The notes below the pieces were generated by a model, which was not told the origin of the DNA, ran no database searches, and was given only the letters and a program-made list of their open reading frames with translations. 64,000 nucleotides of DNA from Hanleya hanleyi (lineage: Eukaryota > Mollusca > Polyplacophora > Lepidopleurida > Hanleyidae), in the NCBI GenBank assembly GCA_036873755.1, contig JAVTVY010018939.1:1-64000 (forward strand), given 5' to 3'. The stretch's first letter is position 1. Every line of letters begins with the position of its first letter. Shown piece after piece: positions 23,662 to 35,310 of this stretch. The position numbers were made by a program, and so were the translations under genes.

Positions 23662-25284
23662 TACAACGTGAATGTGTTGATATTGATATTGTAATCAATC
23701 GTTAACTGTTATAACTTTATAAAACATTATGAGAGTAAGGCCCACGGACTTTTTATCGGCAGAATAGTTTCACCAGTCAGGAGTCTGGAGATTATTAACT
23801 GAGCTATATAATCTTTTGATACATACCAATGTATATATTTACAAGTTATCTGAATAATATACTGTATGACAGGACAATAAATTTAACTAATGATATATTT
23901 GTTGTTCATTCTTTAATAGAGATGCTTTGCTGATGCAGGGATGTATCCACTGTGGAGATAATCGAAATCGGTTTCATTGTCCCGACAAGGATTTGTACAT
24001 CAGATATGTTGTATCAGATACTCACTGGTTCAAACAAATAGGCTAAATATGATCCTTCTGAGCACAAATATGTTCTCATGCTGGATAGGTAAGCTACATA
24101 GATGTATAATTATTTTCAAAAAAGAAGTATGTGACAGATATACTCTTGGCCGCTTTCTCAACATTTATACGGTAATTATTTTCAAGCGATGTTGCTAATG
24201 CAATATAATGGTACAAAAATAGTTCATAATTTCTTCACGATCGACGTTTGGCTAATGAACTCGGATCTGACGTTTGTTCATGATTTATGAGGGTAATATA
24301 TCTACTATAATCAACTATTTATTAAAATGAAACATTCCACCGAAGCTCATACGCCATTCTCTGAACAACTATTATTATCATTCTTCATCGCTTTCCGAGA
24401 AAAGGTAATCACTCCCTGTCGACATGGTCCCGACGAAATATCTAGATGGTATTATCCAAGGTCCAGTTTCCGACGTGGTCCCCAACTGAGTCAGGTAAAA
24501 CAGGTAAGCCTGTGGGAGATTTACGAGGCACGGAAAGTAAACTTGTTGATTTCGGCCCCACATGTCAGGGAGCAATCAGTTGACAGAAAGATCCATATAC
24601 CGGGTACTAACACTTCGTGTATATGTAGATTATATATACAGATTTAGACAGATAGAGGAGATTCCAAAGTGGTCATCATGCATGGGGTGCCAATGCAAGT
24701 GTATTAGGCCAAATTACAATTCAAAGTGAAGTCTTGTGGCAACACTGGCCTAATCATGCATTTAAATTTACGGAGAATCTTGATCGACATCCTACAGAGG
24801 CATGATGAGTATTATGACACGAACGTCAGTCAATGGCGTCAGTCAAAGTACGGCAGCACAAAACATTAATTGTTCATATATCTCCATTATCACATCATGG
24901 TACAACACTTATGTTACATGACGACATCCAAAAATAATGAGAAAGAACTCCTTCAGTATCTATTCATATTGGAACTGGCTTCCCCGTGCGGCCAAACAGA
25001 TACATGTATGATCGCCAATAAAATACAATTGGCAAAATTTCATCATTTTTTGTGACTTGAATCAGTATTAGAATGGACAATCGGCGACCATCTTGGAAAA
25101 TGGCCGCCAGTAAATATTTTGAGTTACTGATGATTATTTTCAAAAGAGTAATCTAATTAAATTCTCGATGACAATATAACTGTTTATTTTTCATCCATTG
25201 AACGTTTTTCCAACAACATGTCAAAATCTCTCTATTTTCTGTACAATGAATACTGACAAAACTGCTTTTTACACCAACTTCCTT
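23662..25284. other. Right non-coding arm of the 8.1-kb element
   Basis: No gene apart from the 3' UTR region. Short open frames lack motifs. Confidence 0.4.
23876..23881 (+). promoter_or_regulatory. Candidate polyadenylation signal
   Basis: AATAAA about 220 bases downstream of the stop codon of the nuclease-CXC gene, on the same strand. It is plausible as the gene's 3' end signal but not proven. Confidence 0.4.
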
Positions 25285-25448
25285 AGATCTCGTTTCCATG
25301 GCAACGGCACCACATTTTGACAGTACTGCAAGTATATTCGAAATGTAGACATGACAAGCTTTCAAATGATGTATAATTCAGGTGTGTGTAGAGTGGGTGC
25401 ATTAAACGCCTAAAATAAGGCCCCTTTCTGAAATCTGCCGCTCGCCTA
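25285..25448. repeat. Right inverted end of the 8.1-kb element
   Basis: Inverted partner of 17351-17515. It ends GCCGCTCGCCTA followed by TAT. Confidence 0.8.
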
Positions 25449-25451
25449 TAT

Positions 25452-25817
25452 CTACATCTGGTTAATAGGGTAGTCTGGATAAGTGTATAAAATATTCGGG
25501 GTATGCAACAGGTTCACAACCATATATGTATGAGATGAGGACTTCACCCTAAAAATTGTGTTGATTTGTCTCAATATCCGTATAAGTTTAGATATATTAT
25601 AAATAAAACTGTTACTTCACAACTGGCCGTGTGCCGTGTGCAAAGGATCGCATAATGAAGTCTCCGTATGAAAGCATTGGCGGGTTTCGCTGGTAGTTAA
25701 TTTGGAAACATTTGTACATCTCAGAACATGTTAAACATGATGTTAATTAGGCTGTCACATTGTTAATTAGGCTGATACTATCGAATCAGGATACATTTTT
25801 TTCCACCACAGCTATTG
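25452..25817. other. No feature seen
   Basis: Flanking sequence between the 8.1-kb element and a T-family MITE. A short direct repeat, GTTAATTAGGCTG, occurs near 25742 and 25763. Confidence 0.4.
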
Positions 25818-26289
25818 ATCATTTTGAACCTATTTGCATAACCCCCTGAGCAGAAGATCATGAGTAAATTCAAGATGGCGTCCACGTGAGGTTCCAGAAA
25901 AGTCATGTTTTGTCATATTTCTTAAAACAAATTAGCTTTTTCGCGACAAAACGTTGACAAAAAGTATTTTGTTTCACATCACATTAATATTTACTAATTT
26001 ATCATGCATTTTTTTGCGGATAAATTGCATAAATAAAAAATTCGGAAAATCCGACCGAAAAATCGACCAAAAAATGCCGTTTTTTTAAATTGACGTCACT
26101 GTGACGTCATCCAAGCAGCTATCTTGGATTTTTTACATTTTCTGGTAGATCCTGACGTAAGGGTATAGTGTGGTAAGTTTCAGCCCCCTAGCTCAAGGGG
26201 TAAAACAAATAATTAAGGGAGGGGGGGATATTTCTCCCCCCCCCCCAGGCCAGGATACGTCCCAAAAAGCCCAGGGCAGATGGGGTTAA
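25818..26289 (-). mobile_element. T-family MITE, left end missing
   Basis: Starts within the family at ATTTTGAACCTATTTGCATA and ends CAGGGCAGATGGGGTTAA at 26289. It contains a TGACGTCACTGTGACGTCAT double palindrome and long G and C runs. Confidence 0.88.
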
Positions 26290-26602
26290 CAATATGAACA
26301 CAATTAAGCGTTCAGTAAGTGTTACAATTTAGGCGTTCAATGAGTTAACACCTCAGTGTTCTGCGTGAGCTATATACAATCTATATATCATGCCATATCA
26401 TGAAATAATTTTATATATAATAATTAATGCATTCTCACTCATCATACACATATTTCATTTCATTTGAAGTTTAATTTGGATTCGGCGTTGTAAATATACA
26501 ACCATTGGCTCAGTGGCTGGCCTTACCGACTATTAACAAGGTACAAAATACAACGAAATTTTACAATAAATAATATCAATTTGTATGTGTATGCATATCA
26601 CA

Positions 26603-26757
26603 ATGAGTGAGTGAGTGAGGGAGTCAGTCCATCCGAGTCCTTTCGTCGGCAAAATAAGGAGAACCATTGACATTAGAACTTTGATTTTTGGCACGAACGT
26701 GCATTAGGGCATTGTTACCAACAAGTTCTGAGCTGACCGAATTCTGCTGAGAATTTG
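26603..26757 (-). repeat. Dispersed repeat R with ACTCACTC tail, truncated
   Basis: (GAGT)n followed by TCCGAGTCCTTTCGTCGGCA and AAAATAAGGAGAACC. It matches 54757-54900. Read on the minus strand it ends in ACTCACTC, the tail type of the SINEs here. Confidence 0.75.
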
Positions 26758-27640
26758 ATTTATAATTATTTTTTTTATTATTTATTGATAGCTCAGAGGG
26801 TGCACTGTCATGCCCATCGGGAACCCTTGGCTGTATGTTTCACTGTATATATAACACAGTATAAAACGTGATGGGATAATGAAATAGGAAATGCTAATTT
26901 TCCATCATTTGTTAGTGCATTTAACTACACTGCTATTACCAACTTGCCAGCCTACACACAATTCAGTATATTGCTAGAGATATATGTAAGCTGTGGCCTT
27001 TAACGTGTATCCTATTTCACATCCTTGAAACATTTCCTCACAGATCACATCAGGCGTCAAATTCAGGTCAAGTTACAGTTACGCACTGTTGGTGAAATAT
27101 ACTACATCAACCAATTAAGTCAGCCGAAGAAAGAAAAATGTGGCATCATCCTTCAGAATAATCTGCGTGAGCAACAACGATAAAAGTTTACTGAGGGTGA
27201 AACAAAGCCATGACGGCATGTGCTAGTTTAAAGTGTCTTAATTTATTTTCTTTGGGTAGAATTTAACTAGATAAAGTAAGTAGACGCTATGTATTCGTCT
27301 TTGTACCGATTATGCTCAGGAGAATGGCATGAAATCATTATCTTGTGCAGAGAAGGTGTTGGTCTTGAGTTGAATTACCGTAAACTACATAAATGCTACC
27401 TTTCTACTATAGTACTGTATATAAAAATTTGTTGTATTGTTGGGAAAATAATGCGATTCAAAAAGTTGTTTTGATCCTGGACAAGGGCACTGAAAACCAT
27501 TAAAGAGATCGATATATTTTCACACGTAAAGCTTGAAATCTACTGAATTTTTTTATTATTCAATCTGTTTTCCTTAGCTAACAAATTGTAAAATTAAATC
27601 GGCGATAGTTATTTATTTTTCGGAATGAAGGCGCAGCAGG
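26758..27640. other. No supported gene
   Basis: AT-rich, with only short open frames. Confidence 0.4.
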
Positions 27641-27830
27641 AGATTGTTACAACAAGTCTTGAGCTGACCTACTTTTGATGAAAATTTCTGGTGATTTTTG
27701 ATGAAAATCACTGGCGATTCTGACTTGGGCGGTGCCCATCTTAATATAGGCAGGACTCTAACTGGGGGCGGGGATTTCCAAGAGTTCAGTTCGCGTTCCG
27801 AGTCCTAATGCCTACTCTACTTCGTAGGTC
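27641..27830 (-). repeat. Dispersed repeat R, other portion
   Basis: Matches the distal part of the copy at 54757-55065 (GAGCTGACCTACTTTTGATG, GACTTGGGC.GTGCCCATCTT, GGGGATTTCCAAGAGTTCAG). Confidence 0.75.
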
Positions 27831-27849
27831 CTGTGACGTTAGTCACACT

Positions 27850-28770
27850 GCTCATGTTAAATATACGCGGATTAAAAAAGCTTGTAAATCCAACTTTAAC
27901 GTTATCACAGATATATTCACATGCATAACACCAATTATTTTGCACAGACTGCAAAGACAGTCTGGACCACTCCATTTTGAAAGCAGCTTTTTAAAAGCCT
28001 TAAAAGCGTCAACTGTTCTAACATGATTGGAGATTGAATTCCAAATGCTAGCCACATACTATTTAAATGATCTGATGTCCGTTCTGACCTTCTCAGCATC
28101 AGATAGGATAGGAATGTTATCCCCTTGTAGGTTCTTTCCTTATTGGGGAAAGTAAACAATCTGATCTAAATTGAGGGCAGATCCATTTACAGCCTTAATG
28201 ACTTCTCGAGTCAAACATTTCAGTCGATTAACTTCAAGACTATATTCCAGAGGATAAAGGATAGCGTATATGTGGTATTAACATCCTGGTGTACAAACTT
28301 CAGGGCTCTAAAACTGATTTCCCCAACTTCTTTGTATTGGTTTGCCATACAATCGGCTAGTAATTAAAATGTGATAATGCAAAAGTATTGTAATTAATTC
28401 TTTATTCGTTGTCCAGATACGAGGTTAATCTATACGAAACCTTTAGTTGGCGATTGGCCTGTTCACATAGGTTAGAGATCTGTGTACTTAAATTGAACTT
28501 ATTATCTAAATCAATGCCTAAGAATATTACATTCGCATTTAACCTTCATTCCGTTGGCTTTCATTACCAAGCACTGAAACTGATCAGGATTTGCTAGAAA
28601 GTAGCTTGTAAACCTATTTACATTAAATCTCTAGACCTATTGTTGTTTATGTTAATACTTCATATAATAGTGTGTAACATTTAAGTTCAAATACTGGTAA
28701 CACATTTATAGTCGTTATTGCTCTTTGAAAATCACAAGAGAGGGTATGCACCATTGATATAAAGGAACAC
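27850..28770 (-). pseudogene. Dead LINE (CR1/Jockey-like) ORF2 C-terminal remnant
   Basis: Minus-strand frames at 28055-27852 and 28159-27935 read WNSISNHVRTVDAFKAFKKLL followed by KWSGPDCLCSLC. That is the pattern (WNSLP..V..A.S...FK..L) at the C-terminus of CR1/L2/Jockey-type ORF2 proteins. Sequence upstream on this strand up to about 28770 has short coding-like stretches in all frames, consistent with a reverse-transcriptase region heavily broken by indels. No zinc-finger-coding ORF1, target-site duplication or tail was found. Confidence 0.5.
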
Positions 28771-28898
28771 AATATTAGTGTTTTCCCGGTTCAACCACAA
28801 TTGTGTAAGGTAAAAAAGCATCACGTACTATACAGTTCCCCTTATTCAGGTGGAAGAAGTTGTGCGCAGAATAAATACTTGGAGGAATATAATAATGC

Positions 28899-29596
28899 AT
28901 TACCCTACCAGGACTGTTGGGGGGGGGGGGGCATTATACTAACCCTTACCAAACATTCTCCCGTATCTCCGGAACGACAAAAAAAGAAAGAAAAAAGCTG
29001 ACTCTACGCGACCATTTAGTTTATCATATTGGGGTCAATTTGAGCCTATTTGCATACCCCCCCCCCCAACACACACACAGTTTTTACATTGATATAGTGA
29101 GTGAGCACGATCTAAGAACACTCGTGATGAGAGGAACTAAACATAGAAGCCGAGAAGAATAAATTTTTCGCAAAAAGGATCACGGGTAAATTCAAGATGG
29201 CGAACATGTGGAGCACCAGAAAAGTGATGTTTCGTCATTTTTTCTTCAAAATTCCTGCTTTACTTCGAGGAAAATGGGCAAAATCTATTTCATTTCACAT
29301 CGGACTATTATTTACTAATTTATTGTGCAGTTCTTGCAAAGAAAACAATTAAATAAAAATTCGAGAAAAAAAATCGTCCGTTTTGAAGATGACGTCACTG
29401 TGACATCATCAAAACGGCCATCTTTGCTGTTTTTACATTTCCTGGTGGAGGGCAAAGTGTGGTAAGTTTCAGCCCTCTAGCTCATGGGGTAAGAAAACAA
29501 TTAAGGGGAGGGGAGGGGAGGGGGAGAAGGGGGGGGGGGGCGAAATGGCCCCTAGGCCTGCACAGGTCCCAAAAAGCCCAGGACAGATAGGGTTAA
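28899..29596 (-). mobile_element. T-family MITE with internal insertion
   Basis: Starts near CCCTACCAGGAC with a G-run and ends CAGATAGGGTTAA at 29596. The usual GCATAACCCCCTGAGCAGAGG block is interrupted at about 29056-29170 by roughly 110 bp rich in C-runs and (AC)n. TGACGTCACTGTGACATCAT is present near 29390. Confidence 0.85.
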
Positions 29597-30943
29597 GGGC
29601 ATTTTCACAATCCGTCTTATTTCACTTGATATTTCTTAGTTTTTCTTTGTTTTTTTCTCAAAACAATAGTCATCATAGGAAAACATTATGTTCGGTAAAT
29701 CAATTACTTTCATTGACAATAAAACAAAACCAAGATGGAAGCAGTGTTGACACGACAAATCTAATACAACACGATACATGAACTAAATCTTAACTGTACA
29801 TATATCATGTAAGTCTTAAAACGCCATCATTGTAATGTAAAATGAGAGATCGCTAAGCTCCATTAAAATGCATGTCTACGCGCCATTGTTCAATGCTAAC
29901 AACTTCTTCCAACTGTAGGTCAGCCAATTTATGTTATATATGTAACTATGGACGGCCTATTCCGCCGTATTACATCAATCACATAATCACAGGTTTGCAC
30001 AATATGTGCAAGTTTTAATTTTGTACAGAATGGTAACAGTATATAGAACGATAAATGAATGTGTACAGCGGAATTTCTCCAATTCCGCACGGAAAACATG
30101 GCGAATATATACAAGCTTGTGCATTTTGTATAGGGTGAAGGATTAATCAGAGGATTAAAATGCTCGTTAATATGAACATGTAGCGTTCCAACGGTTGTTG
30201 ATTCGTCCTTAATATGATGAAGTTACTGTTTACGGTTGCCAGGACAACGAACAGAATCGCCTTAAGTGGCATCTGAATGGCGTTAAAAGTTAAACTATGG
30301 TTCATATATGGTTCGAGACAATTACAAGATTCGTGCGGACAAACGATATGTTACATAAAGCCTGGTCATGCTCGACCAGAGTTAAAGGTTACGAAGACCA
30401 CGTTTCCGTGGCACAGACATAAGAAAAAAAGCTTCCTGCAAAATAGTTATGACAAATAGGTCTTTGATATATGTTGGCCTTTGTGGGAAGTTGATGCTTG
30501 GTCGACATCGGGCGTTACAGGTCAGTCTTTTCTGTTAAATGCCGTCATTTTCATCTGACGACGATACAGCTCACCAATCCCAAGTGTACGAGTTGTCACA
30601 GCGACACAGCTCATCAATTACCAATATACGAGTTGGCAGAGCATTTCCATCATAGCTCTCCAGATTTGTATCTAATACCGCTTATGCCGATGCTAGGGGC
30701 CGTGTGGTCATGTCATCCAAGTTGCCACATGAACAGGTACAATAAAAGCGTACCTGAGATACAACACATATCACGAATCGTTAGATTCTTGGTATGTGCT
30801 TTATAGAATAGGTTAACCAGAAGACTATACTGTGAAGCCATGTGACTCTGTCAGTATGTCGGCACCTCTTCCCACTTCCCTTCGGCACCTCTTCCCACTT
30901 CCCTTATATGTGTTGTAACAACGATCTTGAGATTAGAGAGACC
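29597..30943. other. No supported gene
   Basis: Contains a two-copy imperfect tandem around 30560-30640 (ACAGCTCA(C/T)CAAT ... ACGAGTTG) and a 23-bp tandem duplication CGGCACCTCTTCCCACTTCC at 30860-30905. An open frame at 30498-30806 spans the first repeat and has no recognised domain. Confidence 0.4.
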
Positions 30944-30948
30944 AGTGG

Positions 30949-31400
30949 GCATCAGACTACAATTAATCGCTTCCGGTTCAGTGCCCACGACCTACATTGT
31001 TTAGAAATTTGAGAGCAGATCTTTATGGATTTTATGAGCTGCGATTTTTCAGCATTTCTGATACATCTGATATTTCAACTTGCAGATGAGGCTTCAAACT
31101 GTACTTCCTGGTGTTGATTTGGGCCACTTTGGGAAAAGCATGGTGGATGGAGACATGATCAGTGAAGGGTGAGAAGGCTCCCTGTTTACAAATTGAATGA
31201 CATTCTGTAGCACCAATCAGCTGTCAGTGGCGGTAATTTGAAATTTCCATGGTCAACATCTGTCAAGACTTCCACTGGTAATGTCCCACAAGGTAAATAT
31301 TGACATGCCAGGTGGATTTATGCATTGTGAATTTTCTGGATTTTTGCCGATTTTTAACGCTAATACATAACAAGTAACGGAATTAATAGTAGACTGGTGC
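30949..31400 (+). repeat. 452-bp exon-bearing direct repeat, copy 1
   Basis: Almost identical to 33424-33875. Each copy begins GCATCAGACTAC and ends GTAGACTGGTGC, which are inverted repeats of each other (10 of 12 positions). The outer flanks of the pair share CAGTGG (30943-30948 and 33876-33881). The inner flanks also match (TGACA right after copy 1 and just before copy 2). Each copy contains the exon described at 31086-31168. Confidence 0.85.
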
Positions 31401-33208
31401 CTGACACCTGACATTTTCACATTTGACCAGAGAACTTTAAATCGTCACTGCGGCTACAATTTTGACTTGATCAACCCAATTTTTTCCAGGCTGACTCATG
31501 AACAACGTACAAATATTAGGGTTGTTTCAAATTTATGTTATTAAATTATTAATAAAATAAAATAAAATTTTTAATTAATTTTATTCAATATTTTAATTAT
31601 TAAAATTATTTTTTTTCTTGCTAAATGTGGTTGAAATAAACATCATACTGATAATGCTGGGTAACATCTCTTGTATTGTTATGCCATTTCTGCGACAAAA
31701 TTGAAACCTTTTGGAGCAAATATAGGCAAAAAATGACTGATTTGTCAGTACTAGGGCCAAATAGTCAATGCCAAATATGACGAGGTTCACTTAACACAGC
31801 TGGTAATTATGAGCATATTAACTTTCAAGATACAATAAAATGTAAATGGAAGAAAGGAAATTCACATAGATACAATGACATGCTTTTTTTCAAAATCTAG
31901 ACCTCAGTTCAGATCTTCAATGCTTCAATCATTTATGCATTAATTCACTTTATATCAGTCTAAAGCCACATGAAATTAATAATAATCATATCACCTGTAA
32001 AAACTCAGATGTTTGTTCCACACACAAAGAATTTCCAAAATGCCTTTTGCATTTGTAACTTTAATGAGACAAATAAAATCTGATTAACTGAGTCAACAAT
32101 TAATGTGACTGTTGATGGTTTCACATTTTTGTGTGTCTATTGTCAGTCACATTTGCATCATAGCAAATACTTTCTCTTCATTCCATTTCCACTATCTCCA
32201 GGATTATAATTTTGTAATTTTCTTTCATATTCATATCAGAGATCTTGTGGGTAGCAAGGAACATGGATTACAGGCACCAAATATTAGCAAACCCCCTCCC
32301 CCCACCCACCCCACACACACACATCAAATAGGTTCTCTGAGAATTTCGCACAGTGTGACTCAGAGGTATGGCCTCCAACTCTGTTGGAAGATAGGCCTTG
32401 CTCTCTGTAAGTTGCCACTTTAATGTTTCACCAAACAGTTAACAGTTTAAATGAGGCAACTTCCAGCTGTCCTCATCTTTCATGGTTGTTAATGTAGCAG
32501 ATATCAGCAAATGACCATCAGATATGGTGTCATTAAATTTTATTCCTTTTTTTCTTCTATGTTGTGTTTTGACAAGTGTTGCCTGTTTGCAGACATTGCA
32601 TTCATGGACTTGAAATCTGACACAGAATATATTCCTCAATGTTATTTAGGAGTTTTCTCAGTAATAATAACTGTTTACAAGTAATATGTGCATCTTTCTA
32701 ATTACTGCCAGCAAGATCTTGATGAGATGTAGATCCATCCAATTGAACTGACATATATTCTCTATATGGGAGTTGTGTATACCATAAACACCTCTGTGTT
32801 ATATTTTGGTATGTGTTGTGTACACATTTGTGTATATTGCTGTCACTTATTACAGGATTAAACATGTCTTTGATCTTTGTATCAACATCAAATTTTAATC
32901 ACATTTGATAGATTACTGGGATGACCCACTGATTATATGGGGAAGTTAACCACTGCCATGAAGGAAATTTTTATTAAATGTAGTCTAAATGAGCAGCTTG
33001 TAAACAAATTATGTTTTGACACATTTTGAATTTAATTTTTCTTTATTTTTAAATTTTAATTTGAATAATTTCATAAAAAATGAATTAAAATAGTAAAAAA
33101 ATAATTAAAAATAGTGTTTAACATATCTAGTTAATGCTTTATCCTTCTTTTTATAGGCAGAAGGATTGTCGATTTGGCGCTTTTTACCAGATGGAAAATT
33201 ATGTACAG
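31086..33208 (+). CDS. Two in-phase exons of an unidentified gene
   Basis: Exon A (31086-31168, 83 nt) follows a pyrimidine-rich TTTCAACTTGCAG acceptor and ends at a GG|GTGAGA donor. It reads MRLQTVLPGVDLGHFGK... to SEG. Exon B (33157-33208, 52 nt) follows CTTCTTTTTATAG and ends at ACAG|GTTAGT. Joining A to B keeps the frame: the split codon is GG+G and B reads QKDCRFGAFYQMENYVQ. Both look like real protein sequence, but I do not recognise the family. Exon A starts with ATG but may equally be internal. The intervening 2 kb has no coding signal. No further exons were found on either side, so the gene is partial or its other exons are short. Confidence 0.5.
31402..33156. other. Intron-like AT-rich region
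   Basis: Lies between exon A and exon B. It includes very AT-rich tracts at 31540-31620 and 33030-33120. No element ends or genes seen. Confidence 0.4.
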
Positions 33209-33423
33209 GTTAGTGAGATATTGTACTTTGTACTTGTACCTCCGTCTTAAGGCATATGGGGCAAATCGAGGGGAAATATAAAGGGGGTACCCTTGGTATA
33301 TAGGCTGTAAAATCTCTATCTGTGCATAGTTTTATCTGTGCCTTCTCAAGATAGTTTGGGAATGGGTATGGTTTGTTCAGATGAGAGCATTCCTTATTTT
33401 AACAATGGTTCCATTCCTGACAG

Positions 33424-33875
33424 GCATCAGACTACAATTAATCACTTCCGGTTCAGTGCCCACGACCTACATTGTTTAGAAATTTGAGAGCAGATCTTTA
33501 TGGATTTTATGAGCTGCGATTTTTCAGCATTTCTGATACATCTGATATTTCAACTTGCAGATGAGGCTTCAAACTGTACTTCCTGGTGTTGATTTGGGCC
33601 ACTTTGGGAAAAGCATGGTGGATGGAGACATGATCAGTGAAGGGTGAGAAGGCTCCCTGTTTACAAATTGAATGACATTCTGTAGCACCAATCAGCTGTC
33701 AGTGGCGGTAATTTGAAATTTCCATGGTCAACATCTGTCAAGACTTTCACTGGTAATGTCCCACAAGGTAAATATTGACATGCCAGGTGGATTTATGCAT
33801 TGTGAATTTTCTGGATTTTTGCCGATTTTTAACGCTAATACATAACAAGTAACGGAATTAATAGTAGACTGGTGC
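33424..33875 (+). repeat. 452-bp exon-bearing direct repeat, copy 2
   Basis: Second copy of 30949-31400, with only a few substitutions (for example ATCGCTTCC against ATCACTTCC). It ends GTAGACTGGTGC and is followed by CAGTGG. Confidence 0.85.
33561..33643 (+). CDS. Duplicate of exon A (A')
   Basis: Identical in sequence and splice sites to exon A at 31086-31168. Exon B ends at a codon boundary and A' starts at one, so A-B-A' splicing would stay open. It could be an alternative or repeated exon, or a by-product of the repeat duplication. Confidence 0.4.
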
Positions 33876-33881
33876 CAGTGG

Positions 33882-34783
33882 CTACCGCTAAGCCTCCGCG
33901 AAAAATGGAAAACAGAGGATAAAGTCGTACGCATGTTAGAATGGCTGTCACATAACGATTCAGAATTCATCCCTAACCATGGAAAGCAATTGAACATATC
34001 GCAGTATTATTGTGGCTGAATATATCTCAGCATAGATGATTATGGCTTTAGCTCAAATACTTCTGCTCTCGAAGCACTGCTTGAGAGGGACAACATAAAT
34101 CATTTCCCTAATATCGGGCATGAAATGTCTGAGCTAGGATCTGGAACACCGGCCTGTATTAAACAATGGTAACAACCCAGTTCCCTACGGTTATCCGTGG
34201 CGTCCAATCTTTCAGACGACGCTAGCCAATGAAATCTGATGCACCTGACATATATTTACCTTCATCACATATTACTTTCTGGTTTTGACAAGTAATCAAT
34301 ATTTGAAGATTTTTAGGGCTAATAACCAGATGTCTCAATGAGAGAGTGGTTGCACCGGGAAGAAGTGGCGGGAAATGGCAGTCCATTTAGTCAGACAAAC
34401 GTCATTACAGGATTGTGCAACAAAATGGTGGCGGTCATATAGATTGGCTGCATCATTAAAAACAGGCAATTGATGAGATATGTAATTGGTGAGAGACTGG
34501 ATGTGGAGAATATTAATGTAAGCATAGTACCGCTACTCTACAGATTCTATCATTACGGAGAAGAAGGTTCGTTGATTGTCAAAGCGCTATGCAAAGAACA
34601 TAGGCTATAGGATTCACCCGTCGATAAAGGTGACTTGTTGATTGGTCAATACTGACGTGTTTCCTGCGCATTTATCGACTGGCTAATGAATGTCTGTCTG
34701 ACAATTATACTCTGATAATGCTTCCTCCCAAACTAGGTGAAGGAATATTGCCTTCCTTATTTGGTAATAGCATCTTATAAATA
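33882..34783. other. No feature seen
   Basis: No gene or element end recognised. Confidence 0.4.
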
Positions 34784-35045
34784 GCTACACAATGCCCTTT
34801 GCAAAAACTTCAAATATCTGCACATTGCCCTTTGCAAAAACTTCAAATATCTACACAATGCCCTTTGCAAAAATATCTACATAATGCTCTTCGCAAAAAC
34901 TTGAAATATCGGAACAAGGCCCTTTGCAAAAACTTCAAATATCTACACAATGCCCTTTGCAAAAACTTCAAATATCTACACAATTCCCTTTGCAAAAACT
35001 TCAAATATCTACACAAGGCTCTTTGCAAAAACTTCTAATATCGCT
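34784..35045. repeat. 33-bp minisatellite, about 8 copies
   Basis: The unit is ACACAATGCCCTTTGCAAAA plus ACTTCAAATATCT. The copy near 34865 is shortened. Because 33 is a multiple of 3 and the unit has no stop in some frames, open frames arise on both strands; they are not genes. Confidence 0.95.
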
Positions 35046-35251
35046 TTTATAAGACGTTACACATACAAAAATATTGTTTTCCCACAAATATCCCTTCCCT
35101 CGAATCTAGGTAATGCAATATTATCTTGCGTTATTGTGAATATCACTGAATAAATGTATGGACAATAGCGTTCGCAAAAAACCCCCCAAACTGATATCAG
35201 GTTTGAGGAGCTACACATAAACGAATTATTTTGTCGACCTCTACGACTTTT

Positions 35252-35310
35252 CATCGTATGAAACATTCACTAAGATGCGGCCTGCATCTTAGTGAATGTT
35301 TCATACGATG
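35252..35310. repeat. Perfect 27-bp-arm hairpin
   Basis: The arms 35252-35278 and 35284-35310 (CATCGTATGAAACATTCACT... and its exact complement) flank a 5-base spacer, GGCCT. No other signs of a MITE were found around it. It may be a recent inverted duplication, an RNA hairpin or an assembly snap-back. Confidence 0.9.

Larger units (their letters stand above)
17351..25448 (+). mobile_element. Candidate 8.1-kb autonomous TIR transposon (Academ-like)
   Basis: The ends read TAGGCGAGCGGC at 17351 and GCCGCTCGCCTA ending at 25448. They are perfect inverted repeats over 12 bp and extend as a roughly 165-bp diverged inverted repeat that shares CAGTACTGTCAAAATGTGGT and GCCGTTGCCATGG. The 3-bp flanking repeat TAT lies at 17348-17350 and 25449-25451. 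In the middle is one long gene (20640-23655) with a PIN/FEN-like nuclease signature and a cysteine cluster. Academ elements are reported to have 3-4 bp duplications, with some lineages carrying an XPG-type nuclease (from memory), which is why that superfamily is suggested. The alternative is two unrelated solo MITEs in opposite orientation; I found no second end for either. The element carries a nested hAT-like MITE (19812-20038). Confidence 0.6.

Noticed and set aside
34799..35038. Open frames of 79 and 61 codons with 11-residue repeats
   Set aside because: They are products of the 33-bp minisatellite and occur on both strands.
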